Positions 12,501 through 23,782 of a stretch of 64,000 bases of DNA are shown here, piece by piece. A program made the position numbers and the translations under genes. Source of the DNA: Apostichopus japonicus (Eukaryota > Echinodermata > Holothuroidea > Aspidochirotida > Stichopodidae). The notes beneath the pieces were generated by a model. The model was not told the origin of the DNA and ran no database searches. It saw only the letters and a list, made by a program, of their open reading frames with translations. The DNA lies in assembly GCF_037975245.1 (NCBI RefSeq), contig NC_092561.1, forward strand, positions 1,340,501 to 1,404,500, in the 5' to 3' direction. Numbering within the stretch: position 1 is the stretch's first letter; the number at the start of each line of letters is the position of its first letter.

Positions 12501-15500
12501 GTTATAAAGCATTTTCACCATTGTTTGATAATTGTTTCTTTGTCTGAGCTTAAGAAACAAAACAATCTCTTTTGTTCGACTACATGTATGTCTTAAGATG
12601 ACACTTGAGCGTTCTTTCTCAAGATTTTAAACTTTGTAGATTTACAATGCTAACGTAAACACAGTGTTTTAAGATACAAAATGATTTTTGGTTTCTTATT
12701 TACAATACATAAACTGATTTTAATCTGCTCCAGTGTTTCCAGCGAAACAAAGTAACTGTCAAGTTAAACACTGCTCACGATACAAAGTACTGACTGGATA
12801 AAAGGAAAAAGAATAGATAAAAGGAACAAGAATGGATTTGAGAATGCATTATAACTGTCAGGATCTCCCTCAAAGACTGAGTTCGCGTCATTTTTGTTTT
12901 GCTCAATGAAATGTTCAGTAATTGATACACCTACTAGTATACTAATCTCATTATTCCATTGGCCTATGTAGCGGGAAGGAATTTGAATAATTCAGGATGT
13001 TCTTGATTGTTATAGATTGGTTTCTTGTGGCATCTTAACTATTTAAACTGCATATTTCTTTTACATGTGGAGGGCCTTTTGCAGAAGAAAATTTGTATTG
13101 CATTGGCATTTCTTTACTCTGTGGAATGTTACAAATGTCATGTCACAAGGCACATATATTCTGCATCAATATACAATCCATTAGGCCCATATAGGGCCGC
13201 ATTGGGCAACCTATTCTTTCTATCTGGTGGGACCTATGCAGAAGAAAATTTGTCTTGCATTGGCAGTTCTTTAATCTGTGGAAAGTACCTTTGCATTTGA
13301 TATTGGTTTTTTTGTGGTACCAACTATGATTGATCATAGCCCATTTGGGGGCCCTTTTTTTTAGTGTGTCTGTTGGCCCCTTTGTAGCAGAAAATTTGTC
13401 TGGCATGATTATTTGCATAGTCTGTAAGATCAACCCGAACATTCTAAACCGGTTTTGAGTAGTACCTTGCATATTTAATCTGGGTCAATGCTACGATAAT
13501 GGGCATTTGGGCCATATTTAGGGGCGTCTGGAGGGCCCTTAGCAGCAGAAAATTTGTCTGGCATGGGCCATTCATTACTTTGTGGCATTCATGCATTAAG
13601 TTGACATTGGTTTCAAGTGGTACCTCGTTCGTTTGATCAAATTCATTTTAAGGGGCCCTTTTGGGGCGTCTGGCGGGCCCTTTGTAGCAGAAAATTTGTC
13701 TGGCATGATTATTTCCATAGTCTGTAAGGTCAACCCGAACATTCCAAACCGGTTTTGAGTGGTACCTTGCATATTTAATCTGGGTCAATGCTACGATAAC
13801 GGGCATTTGGGCCATATTTGGGGGCGTCTGGCGGGCCCTTAGCAGCAGAAAATTTGTCTGGCATGGGCCATTCATTACTTTGTGGCATTCATGCATTAAG
13901 TTGACATTGGTTTCAAGTGGTACCTCGTTCGTTTGATCAGATGCATTTTTAGGGGCCCTTTTGGGGCGTCTGGCGGGCCCTTTGCAGCAGAAAATTTGTC
14001 TGTCATGGGCCATTCAGTACTATGTGGCATTCATGCATTAAGTTGACATTGGTTTCAAGTGGTACCTCGTTCGTTTGATCAGATGCATTTTTTGGCCCCC
14101 TTTAACCGGCCCCATGGGCCACATGCAGCAGAGCGACCACGGCAGACGTCCACTTTTGGATATACTGGGTTTTTCCACAAATGTTCCAATACTCAGATAT
14201 TGGTACCTCGTTCGTTTGATCAAAGTGCTCTGGGCTGCCGGTCTAATATGCCGTTTAAGCAGCTTTTAAATTTGTATACCTCACAGTGTTTGGGCAAGAT
14301 CTTTTTACATGTTGCCAAAATTGCTGGTTATGTTTCATTTAATAGTACAAAAAGTTCAATGAATGAAATATCCTTGACTGTATAAGTCAGAAGTATTTTA
14401 ATAGTTTTAAATGTATTTATATGAACATTAATTCTTTGTCATTATTTTCAGTATGAAGCCTTTTAATTAATTGCTCTATTACTGTATGCAGGGCACACCA
14501 AAGTTCCAGACCCCGCACTGGTGGTCCAGATGGCCACAGGTCGCCCTCAGAAGTAGATTTGGAAAGAAAGGCAGAAGCTGTAAGTGAATTCTTGAAGGAA
14601 TCAGAAAACCAATTTGAAAATCTGATAAGAATATTTCTAATTTACATCAGGCTAAGATGTATATTGTCTATAGACTGTATATAAACTGCATTCACTTTGC
14701 AAATTTCTTCAATTCCATCTCCACATTTGAGGATGTTTTGGGGTTTTGTTTTGGAGGAAATACTTGTTTTATTCAAAACCTGGATTACATTTGGCTTCAT
14801 AACAGCACGACATATTCTGTTTGAACAAAAAGAAATAATTTCTTTTCCATTTGTGAAATGATCAGAGATATTTGTCACATGTGATTAAACTGAGTTGACC
14901 TGAACGTTCCTGCAAAATTCACCTTTTAAAGAGAAATTTGCTACCAAGATTTGGTTTTGGGGATTTGTTTAATGGATGCAAATTGCAAACAGACCGAAAT
15001 TAAACTGTGGATTTTATTTTTAACACTACAGCTTAAACTTGCAGAATCAAGGAAGAGAGACCACATTATGCAAGCAGTGTTGACGGACCAGTTGTCAAGG
15101 TAATAAAAATACGTCAGTTAGTTTTGACGGAATGACAAGATATAAACGTTTGATGTTAGCAATATATCATGATATTCACCTAGACCTGGATGCTGAATAA
15201 TAATGTGGCAGTAGGCCTTCTTGACAAAGAAAATATCCACATTTTTTTAACTTTCAAGAGAAAAACTGTTTCCTTCTTTGAAAATCAAATAAATGAAGAT
15301 ATAATTTTTGGAATGAAATTAATAGAGCAGTAGACCAATGTGAGCTGTACTGACACAAGATTGAGTAAGAATGAGAGGGGGTAAGGGGGGTGGGGTAAAA
15401 ATGGAATAGCAATTACTTTAAGAGGATGTAATGGGAGGGGGTAAGAATGGAATAGCAATTACTTTAAGAGGATGTAATGGGAGGGGGTAAGAATGGAATA

Positions 15501-18500
15501 GCAATTACTTTAAGAGGTTGTAAGGGGAGGGGGTAAGAATGGAATAGCAATTACTTTAAGAGGATGTAATGGGAGGGGGTAAGAATGGAATAGCAATTAC
15601 TTTAAGAGGTTGTAAGGGGAGGGGGTAAGAATGGAATAGCAATTACTTTAAGAGGATGTAATGGGAGGGGAAAAAATGGAATAGCAAGAGAACGTTAGTA
15701 ATATTGTAATATCATATACAGTAGTATTGGTTAAAGTACAGTTCTTTACATAGACAACACACTACCCATTCCATTGGCATATGTTTAAACACTGGTAAGG
15801 GTACATTGACTAGTTTGTAGCCCCATGGCACAATTTTTAAACCTCAGAAGCTCCTAAATGGAGCAAAAGTTGGGGGGGGGTAACTTGGCTATCACAAAGG
15901 GTCTCTCTCATATCTTATACAGGGTATGATGATTGGGTATGTTTTCTACTTTCATTTTCTGCCTCAGGGCTGCAATAAGTGATCCCGAACAGAATCATCA
16001 GGATATGCCATCCTCTAACAGGCTTCATTTTGGTCAAGAACCGAAACCGAAAATAAGAAACCTCCATTACACAAAGTGAGTTAAATCTTTGTATGCCTTT
16101 GAAGGCAGGAAAGAATTTATTGTTGTTGTGTTTCGGGTGTTAGCAGCATTTTTCGGTGATGAATTTTGACAGATTTCCTGTCCTGTTCATTTTTGTCTGT
16201 GAATACCTTGGATGAGCTAGGTTTATAGTCTCTGTTTTATTACTAAATAGATCAGTTTTCAATATTTTTGTATCTTTGTAGTGAAATTTCAAGTATCATT
16301 AAACATCCTTGAAAACAGACATAAGTTAATAAAGCTGCAGGCAAATCGATCAAATTTTGCTTTCAAATTTGTCAGAAAGTCTTAAACATTTCAATCCAAC
16401 CTTTTCTACTACCTTGATGAATCGCTAATTTTATTGTGGATGTTTTAAGCTACCTTTGAAATTATAAAGTTTTCAGCCTTTCAGTTAGTATCAATATGTA
16501 GAGCATGTCTTGGTTTGCAACCATAGTTTTAAAACCTTTACTATGATAAACTTCAATAAAGAAATCGTTTTCATCTTCTGTGTTTTCTGCGATGGACAAT
16601 AATTGGTTTCACTCTATCTTGTTTTGAAAGAGTGAGAAGCACAACCTCAGGGACGGAACAACTCTTATCCAACTGTATCAACTTCACTGCCAGGATTCTG
16701 ACTCGAGACGGCCAGTTCGCATTGAGACTTCTCTATGGATTTTATTTTTCAATTGATAACTCCATAACCGTCTATGAATATAGGCAGTTTGGCAAACAGT
16801 GAGTACCTTTTTTATTTTTAGTATCTGTGTTCTCTAAGAGGGATTATCTTTTAGTTATGGAAGAGCCTGCCATCTGTATAATTTTCTAACGTTTTATATG
16901 AGGCAGTTCATTTTTGATTGCATATCGAAAAACACTAAGCCTGAACTAAATGAGTTTTAATTTATATTTGTTATTAAAGAAGAACAACATAAGAAACTTC
17001 GAATGAAAAAGAAAGTCAATATTATCGACTTAAAACAGGCTTTTGCCTCTTGTTCAAGTTTATTTACAGATTAATTTTTCAGTAGTCAGTTGTCACTCTG
17101 GCATTGTGGTGTATTATGAATATTATTTTTGATCGAAATATCAGGTACACTGCTGTAATTACATGGAGTGGACCATATCCTTATCATTTGCAGAACAAGA
17201 ATTAAGATGTAATGAAAAGGAGAAGAAAAGTTAACCTTTTATTTTAGTAATTATTTTAGTAATGAAAAGGAGAAGAAAAGTTAACCTTTTATTTTAGTAT
17301 ATGTGCAAAAAGTGGCATTACTTTCTTCAAACAATTGTCAAAGCTTAGGCTTGACTTCTCAACACATTTAAAACAGGGGTTGGACGTATTTACAAAATTT
17401 CTTGGCAACAGTTGCCATTGGCAACAGCTCATTCATGTACTTCTTTTGCCCCCAAGAAAAAAAAAGTATTTCATAGCATTTTTACATCATAATAATCTGG
17501 CCACTGGAGTGAAAACGTAGATTGGGTGGAATGCACTTTTGTGAATTGAAAGATTCAAATGGATTAAGTTATGTACCAGGGAACTAGACCTGAGAGAGAA
17601 TTGATTGCTTTCCTCTCTTTAATTGTCTCAACATTTGCTGAACTAGGAGACATCAAGACAGTAATTTCATCAATTTTGAGATGAAGAAAGAAACAAAATG
17701 AAATCCATTTTCCACATTTATTCCTTCAAAAAATGATTGTTAATTTGTATAACAATTTTTTGCTGACAGATCCTCAGCTCTGCCATTTGTGAATAGAGGG
17801 AGCTATTCACATGCTGCCGGACGAAGAAAAGGACGGAAATTTACAGTTCAGGATATCTCGGTGGTGAGTTCGTATATCTCATTCTTTAAGTGTAAAAGTA
17901 AGTTGGCCTGACGTTTGGATCGTAGCAGGATCTTCTTCAAAGGCTAAATGACAAGTAACAGTGACAGAAGGGACAAAAACACGCACAGAATACAGACAGG
18001 ATTCTTTAAGGATTCTTTAAGGATTCTTTAAGGATAGAGAAATTGAGTCAACTTTGTAAATTTTGTAATAAAAAATTCAAGTACAAATTTCTATTTACTT
18101 GTCACTATTGGGTGTACCAACTTGAGTTAATGAAAGTTAAGTTTGTACATTACTGTACAGGTCTATTTTTATCTCTCCTCAGGGGAACTTCTAATCCACA
18201 AAGGTTTTTCTTAGACTTCCTCAGAAGTCACCTCGATCAATTTATCTTACCGCTCATTCCATTCTACTTTCAATATTTGTATTTTTATTGGTTTGTTGTT
18301 TTTCTTGCAATACCTAATTTGATTTTTTTCTCTATTCGTTAATACTAAAATGATTTATTGAAAAAAAAATTAATTGAAAACTTATTATGATTTTTTGAAA
18401 TGAAATTAGTTACCTTTCTTTCCCTGAACAGGGAAGTGATCTTAGTTTTGAGACTTCTCGTCAGGGATCTCTACCGGCAGCTCTCTCCAAGGAAGCAATT

Positions 18501-21500
18501 TTAAAGTTGCGGATCGTAGAAGTTGACCGTGCTGCCAAAGAGAAACTAGTGTGAGTATTGGACCAGGTTTTCACTTGTTCATGTGTGTGCATGTGTGAGA
18601 TAATGTGTATGTTTGCGTGCGTTTGTTTTGTATTCTGACCGAGGACTTGAACAAAAGAATTTCAGGTCCTCGGTTGTGATTTCTAAAGAATCACCACGTC
18701 CTCAGAAGAATTCTATTGTATGGGGTATTGTTAAGGTTAGGGTACGTGGATTTGAACAATGGAAAATACAATGGGGTCCTCGGTCTGAATGAAACACAAA
18801 CATGTGTGTTCCTCAGACATAAAATAGAGGCACGGTGTCAAAAGAAAAAAGCTCCATCAGCTGCAAATTACCCCTAAAAACAAGACTGAATCAATATAAG
18901 ACGATAGAGATCATCTCTTCAGACCTGCAGAGCCTGTTAGTTGTGCTTCGCGGGGGGGGGGGGGGGGGGGGGGGGGGTGGCTACCTGCATCCATGCTGCA
19001 GCCCTCTCAGTGTCTGGGTTTTGACAAGGTGCCCTATATCATGCTGTATAAAAGTAATGGGAAGTCCTTGATTGGTTAGCCTCCTTGATTTCTTTCCAGT
19101 TGAAGATGGTTATATGTAGGACTTGTTTCTCTTTCTTAATCAGATTTCAAGGCAGAGTCCCATACGACCCCAAAGCCTACCACAGTGAGATGTATCCTAA
19201 GCTCACCAACCAAGAGAGGCAAGATGCTGACTTGATATCAGACATGCAGAGTAAGTATGAATCAACATGTGTTCCCATGGTAACACGTTTGCAAAAATAT
19301 CCTGTACTTATAAGTAATGGCATGTTGCCATTGCGTTGAAAGTAAAAGTTGAAAGTCTTAAAGTCTTGTGCCAAAGCCTTACAACAGTTAACGCCTGGTC
19401 GCTGGTACCTTGTCACACCGACACAGCTACTGTATGTAACTGTGTACAATGCACTCAGTCTCTTCCCAGTGTGACGCAGGAGCGCAACCAATTTTTTTTG
19501 GATGTGGGGTAGGAGGAGGGGGGTGGGGGGTGTGCTTAGTTGCAAAAAGGAATTTTCATCTGTTTAAGTCGTACCGCACATACATATATCTTAATCATTT
19601 GCTGTGCACTAAATTTGTGGGGTTAATAGTTTGTCCGCCAGTGCAGGGGGGGGGACACGGGGGATAAGGCTTAGGTCCCCTAATTTTATTCCAGGCAGGA
19701 GGAGGAGGAGGACTGTAACATGGTTGCACCCCTGGTACAATGTCAATGAGTTTGGTGGTGTACATCACATAGGAGCCTATCACAATTTCAATGCACAAAA
19801 CTGTATATGCAGTATCCGATGTAGACATCTCTATGGGTGTGATACTTTACCTGCAGGTTCCATACAACAACAGATAAAGAAGAGAGCATCAAAAACTCTG
19901 ACAGGACTCGCTCTCCACTTTCAAAAACTTGATAGGAATAACAGAGGCGGAAAATTTACACAAGACGAAATCCAGCAGGCATTGACTTCTTTCCATATTA
20001 GTGTTGATGCCAAGGTATGAAAGCTTTATGTATTTTTCTTTGTTTTTTGGCCTGTTTCGCATGTAAGATATCCACGAACTGTCAAACTAATGTCACTGCC
20101 AATCAGGTAAAGGCTTCTTGCTAAGTTTCTCGGACTGGGGCAGACTCGACCTATCCACTATTTTCCATGTTAAGAGAATAGAGGTTGCGTAAAAGGCCAT
20201 ATTCACCAGGGTAGTGAGTGACTGGTTTTACATGCACTGATATATCTGAGAGGATAAGCTAGTACAAACTGAATTCACAGAAATGGTTCTAGTGACCTCA
20301 GTTGACTTTTTTGAAAATTGGCACATTTTTACTCCAAAAAATTCATGCCTGCATTCTGGTGAGATTTGAATCATTTTGTCGTAATTCTTTGCTTCTTCTT
20401 CTTTTTTCTTTGTCAAACTCAGTTGTTTTCCTCTGTTTGGCTGGTCTTGGATCAGCAGAGTGAGGACATGCTCACCTACAGCGACTTCAGACGGTCTTTC
20501 TTTGGAGAGATGAATGAATTCAGAAATTCCTTAGTTAGGAAGGTTAGTTAAACCACGGTCTCTTCTAAACGTGAAAGAAAGAAAGGTACCTCTCTCGTTG
20601 GTTATTTGTTTGCTCTCATGTGCTAGACATTAAATATCTCTAATGTATAACGATTAGCTATAAAATATCTATAATGTATAAAGATTAGCGATATTTAGTC
20701 AAGTCAAGGGTGGCACCATTTTGTAAAAGCTAGTAGAACAAACGTCCTGGAAAGTTTTGCAATGATAACAATCTCTCTCATGTTTGACTACCGTCGAGAC
20801 TCAGCAAGAGAAATGTCAAAGAGTCAGATGCTGAGGGGGCTGCAGCATCACTGCATCCAGGCTGCATAGGACTACAGAGGTGGATTTCTATTTGTAAGAT
20901 ATTTATGCAGCCTTGCTGCAGCCAAAAATGATATTATATCAAACTTAAGATTTTATTTATCTATTTGCTATTCCACCCGACCGCTAAAGAATTCCAAGAT
21001 TGTTCTGTAAAGAATTCATTACATTCATTTCCAAAATAGACGGTAAGACTTTTCAAAAAGGAGAAAAACAATATTATCTTTGCTTTTCCGTTATTATTTT
21101 GACGTGATACATTGAATTGAATTTATTTCTACATTCCATTATTTTTACATTTACAGTTGAACATTTTTTTACATTTACATTTTTTACATTTACATTTTGA
21201 ACAATTTATGATGAATATAGATGGTATCAAATACATTAAACAGTAAATATAGAGTATTGAAATAATATATATGTGAGATGGAAGTAGAGGAACCAGAAAT
21301 AAGTGGTTACTTTTCTGGTCTGGTCCCTTTATAACAAAGAAAGTGCAAAATACAACACCCACCCCACCAACCCCCGTCCCACCTCCCCCCCCAAAAAAAA
21401 ACCCAACAAATGATAAGTGATACATGATAAGTTTGAGTGAAGATATTGCTCGGAACAAACAGGAGGACTACAAACTTTAGAGACTTTTGATGTTCTTGTC

Positions 21501-23487
21501 TTCTTTTCTTGAAAAAAGGCTTTCCAAAAAGTGGATGCCAACAAGTCAGGAACGATATCGTTAAACGAAACCAGAAAGTTCTTCTGTCCACATAGCCACC
21601 CGCTCGTTATGTCTGGTGAGTAGTACATAATTAACTGAAATTAACAGCTCCTTATAATGGTTCAGAATAGCTTAGTTTTTGTGAATCCCAGCAGTAAGGA
21701 AGTCAGAGCTCATTTATAACCCTGTCCGTGTAATGAGAGTGGATGAACACCAGCTTATATCAAGCCTTCTTATTTTGATGAGTGCTCAGAGCATGGGCGC
21801 AGATTCTGGTGGGGACAGCGGGACGTCAGTGGTGGGGACATGATTTACCGTGTCCCCACCAATTTGTCTTGACCAAACGCTGCATTTCAAATTCCACTGT
21901 ATTAAACTTTGGCGCAGTTTGATCCAGCATTGTGCAAATGACATGCAGCAGTTCTCATTTTGTTATATTTTTCCACAGTTGTTAAATATTGGACGGAAAT
22001 CGCATTTGCGGCAGTCTATAATTGTTTTCTGTGAGAGGACCCCAGACCCATCTTATATACAAAAGTCTACTTGGATTTTTTGTCCCCTGATTTTTTTCTG
22101 CAGATGCCCATGTTTATCCCCAAACTAAATTTCTAAACCATGAGATCTAAAATTTATGGAGATTTAGGAGCATCATCGGGTCTGGGAAGTGTTATTTATG
22201 GCGATCTGGGAGGTATATTTGTCAAAAAACTTCTTTGTACGCTACAAACCCATGGTCGCGCGTAGCTTAGATAGCATCAGAAGCAGACATGCGTCCCCAC
22301 CATTATCCAAGACTGATCTGCGCCCAAGGCTCGGAGAATTACAAGGCAGGTGATTAACTGTCTTCCCAATTCCTGTTCCCTGAGGCTGACACAGACGAAA
22401 TCTCAGCATCTGACCACACTCCAAGTACAGCAGTGCAGACATGGTGATCAAAGTGGTTTCAAAACCAGGGAAAGAAATTAACCAAAATTTGGCTTCCCCA
22501 TTTTAAACCAGAAATGCCAAATCCTTGTAAGACAGCCATTCAGCAAAGGAGAAGTTTTGAAGAGGTCAAGAGAATCTGGTTCCTGGTGGGTTTCTGAACT
22601 AAGCAGACACTCCAACCACCAGAACATGTCTTCACTATTGGTGGTAGCATATAGAGGGCATGAGACATAAATACCAATTCACTTTAGCCTCAGACTTCTG
22701 TGAAGCAGACACTCCAACCACCAGAACATGTCTTCACTATTGTGGTAGCATGGAGAGTGTCGTTGCATGAGACCTAAATACCCGTTCACTTTAGCCTCAG
22801 ACTTCTGTGAAGCAGAAACTCCAACCACCTGAACATGTCTTCACTATTGTGGTAGCATATAGAGTGTCGTTGCATGAGACCTAAATACCCGTTCAGTTTT
22901 AGCCTCAGACTTCTGTGAAGCAGACACTCCAACCACCGGAACTATCTTCACTACATGTCATTATCATAAATGTCTATGTGACTGTCATGAATTACACCCT
23001 CAAGCAGCCTCTATATAAAATTGTTATCCATTTTTAGTAAGATTTCACATGTTTGATGTTTCCTCACACTATAAAGACTTAAGCAAGTCTAAATGTGATG
23101 TCATCGAGGCACTTTGTGCTAATGAATCTTTCTATGTGTTCTGTGTTCTTTAACGGCTGCTTGAGTAAGTTGTTCATCGCAAATATCTCCATCATGTTAT
23201 CTTAAGATGATGTTTGGGTTTTGTGTATTCTTTGATACTTATCCATATCTGTCTTCTACAAACGCATTGTTCAACTTGAAATTTTCTACTATCATTTGAT
23301 ATTTCTTTATTTCTTTTCAGGCAAATTTAGCGAAGATGAGGTGAAGGAAGATTTCTACGATTTATTCAATAACCGTAATCGAGAGGTCAGCTACGGGGTC
23401 TTTGAGGATTACCACGAGGGCGTCAGTCTAAATGCAAAGACAGACGATGAATTTGCTGAAATCATGAAAGCATGTTGGAACTTGTAA
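6593..23487 (+). CDS. CAPS2: Calcyphosine-2 (CAPS2) homologue, 15 phased exons
   Basis: Exons: 6593-6703, 7718-7756, 8379-8493, 9258-9352, 14492-14579, 15032-15099, 15968-16075, 16631-16798, 17770-17863, 18432-18550, 19144-19250, 19857-20014, 20423-20542, 21519-21615, 23321-23487 (TAA at 23485). Every junction has AG/GT and the phases chain without a break, giving 550 residues plus an unresolved N-terminus. This is close to the vertebrate protein length (~550). The N-terminal half is basic and low complexity. A conserved block in exon 16631-16798 (DGQFALRLLYGFYF, VYEYRQFGK) is followed by four C-terminal EF-hand units. The only canonical calcium loop I see is DANKSGTISLNE in exon 21519-21615; the other three are degenerate. 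GEMNEFR and SYGVFEDY are family landmarks. CAPS2 is calcium-binding and linked to ciliated tissues. Introns are loaded with mobile elements. Confidence 0.88.
6859..7222. mobile_element. hAT MITE, CAGTGGCGGAGC family
   Basis: Perfect 12-bp terminal inverted repeats CAGTGGCGGAGC/GCTCCGCCACTG, flanked by a perfect 8-bp target duplication CCTATTTT (6851-6858 and 7223-7230). Length is 364 bp and it has no coding capacity. It lies in the CAPS2 intron after exon 6593-6703. Further copies are at 37171, 53246, 55149 and 58283. Confidence 0.9.
7233..7357. mobile_element. Truncated copy of a GAGGAC-hairpin MITE
   Basis: Matches the left ~125 bp of the element at 18632-18790, including ATTCTGAC(C/T)GAGGACTTG and the partner CAGGTCCTC-like arm. 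The right terminus is missing. It starts about 10 bp after the hAT MITE ending at 7222. Confidence 0.6.
8195..8285. repeat. (AAT)n plus GCGCTTT tail, probable LINE 3' remnant
   Basis: A run of AAT triplets is followed by atttataaagcgctttcc and a GCGC-containing end. This short tail is typical of many invertebrate CR1/RTE-like 3' ends. There is no coding part. Assignment is from general resemblance only. Confidence 0.4.
9815..11402. repeat. Left arm: ~300-bp tandem units inside the foldback element
   Basis: Unit starts with TGATCAAACGAACGAGGTACC recur at a spacing close to 300 bp after two shorter outer units. Each unit is a diverged dimer of ~150-bp halves, both carrying GACAAATTTTCT followed by AAGGGCCCGCCAGACGCCCC or a variant. 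Open frames through this arm are repeats of the same translated unit and not genes. Confidence 0.8.
11584..11817 (+). pseudogene. Short open frame in the core of the foldback element
   Basis: Open from a TGA at 11581 to the TGA ending at 11817, about 77 codons, with no proper ATG start. It contains LDPQNYGWKSKNGCYSPDWF and EGPALPDHL, followed by a Ser/Asp/Glu-rich acidic tail ending SDDSDNETLI. The composition is protein-like and unlike the flanking repeats, so it is probably the 3' end of an element-encoded or captured gene. The family is not recognised. An upstream AG near 11583 could make it a terminal exon. Confidence 0.45.
12374..12466. repeat. Perfect 93-nt palindrome (46-bp arms, 1-nt centre)
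   Basis: 12374-12419 is the exact reverse complement of 12421-12466, with a single C at 12420 between them. The arms begin ATGCTTCAATTATGTATC and meet at GTTTCAA-C-TTGAAAC. It sits in the core of the foldback element but is not symmetric with its outer arms, so it is a separate structure. Confidence 0.95.
13128..14245. repeat. Right arm of the foldback element (inverted tandem units)
   Basis: Reverse complement of the left arm, with TGATCAAACGAACGAGGTACC on the minus strand at roughly 13615-13640, 13915-13940, 14058-14082 and 14205-14222. It is shorter than the left arm by about one or two 300-bp units, as expected if copy number changed after duplication or by unequal exchange. Confidence 0.8.
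15371..15670. repeat. 46-bp tandem repeat, about six copies
   Basis: Unit approximately AATGGAATAGCAATTACTTT plus a gagg(a/t)tgtaa(t/g)gggagggggt block. It is in the CAPS2 intron between exons 15032-15099 and 15968-16075. Alternating A/T and T/G variants suggest a 92-bp higher-order unit. Confidence 0.85.
17210..17299. repeat. Short tandem duplication (~51-bp spacing)
   Basis: AATGAAAAGGAGAAGAAAAG followed by ttaaccttttattttagta occurs twice in direct orientation within the CAPS2 intron. Confidence 0.8.
18632..18790. mobile_element. Small MITE with GACCGAGGAC inverted termini
   Basis: Left end ATTCTGACCGAGGA; the right end TCCTCGGTCTGAAT is its reverse complement with one mismatch. A nested hairpin near the left end pairs GAGGACTTG with CAGGTCCTC. 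Length is 159 bp. No clear target duplication. A truncated relative lies at 7233-7357. Confidence 0.65.
18952..18977. repeat. Poly-G tract (26 G)
   Basis: An uninterrupted run of 26 G in the CAPS2 intron between exons 18432-18550 and 19144-19250, one of several G/C homopolymers in the window. Prone to sequencing length error. Confidence 0.95.
21792..22328. mobile_element. hAT-type MITE, C(A/T)TGGGCGCAGAT family
   Basis: Termini CATGGGCGCAGAT (left) and the complement of CTTGGGCGCAGAT (right). Flanks GCTCAGAG (21784-21791) and GCTCGGAG (22329-22336) match at 7 of 8 positions, an aged hAT target duplication. The body includes gtccccacc blocks and no transposase. It lies in the last CAPS2 intron. 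Confidence 0.8.
22600..22945. repeat. ~105-bp tandem repeat, 3-4 copies
   Basis: AGCAGACACTCCAACCACC recurs about every 102-109 bp with tcttcactattgtggtagca and gacctaaataccc blocks between. It lies in the last CAPS2 intron next to the MITE at 21792-22328. Confidence 0.85.
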
Positions 23488-23782
23488 AAAAAGAAAAATT
23501 AAGAAAGGAGAGAGAATATAGTGTAAAATTAATATGATCAGTTGTTTCTTAAGTCTATGCTAAATTCAGCAAATCTGGTTTCAATAATTACACAGAAATG
23601 TGCAAAAGTGAATGTTAACATCGGATCAAGTGAGATCGATAAGCTTAGGCCTAGCAATGCAATGACTGATTTGGCCTATGCTTGCCATTTCTCCAAGGTC
23701 TATTATTTATTGTTTGGTCAAAGTGTGACCAATTTGTTATTGTTTAGTCCACATCTTTACCCAACGGCAGAATTGCCCAGTG

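Larger units (their letters stand above)
9815..14245. mobile_element. 4.43-kb foldback-type element with long near-identical inverted arms
   Basis: The left end TAGACCGGCAGCCCAGAGCA and the right end are exact inverted copies. A 3-bp ATA lies on each side (9812-9814 and 14246-14248), possibly the target duplication. The arms run about 9815-11402 and 13128-14245 and are built of ~300-bp tandem units. Each unit contains TGATCAAACGAACGAGGTACC and two copies of GACAAATTTTCT; the left arm has about six unit starts and the right about four. The outer several hundred bp of the arms differ at only a few positions, so the insertion looks young. The core (11403-13127) has one short open frame and a 93-nt palindrome but no recognisable transposase. 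It lies wholly within the CAPS2 intron between exons 9258-9352 and 14492-14579. The superfamily is not assigned. Confidence 0.8.
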
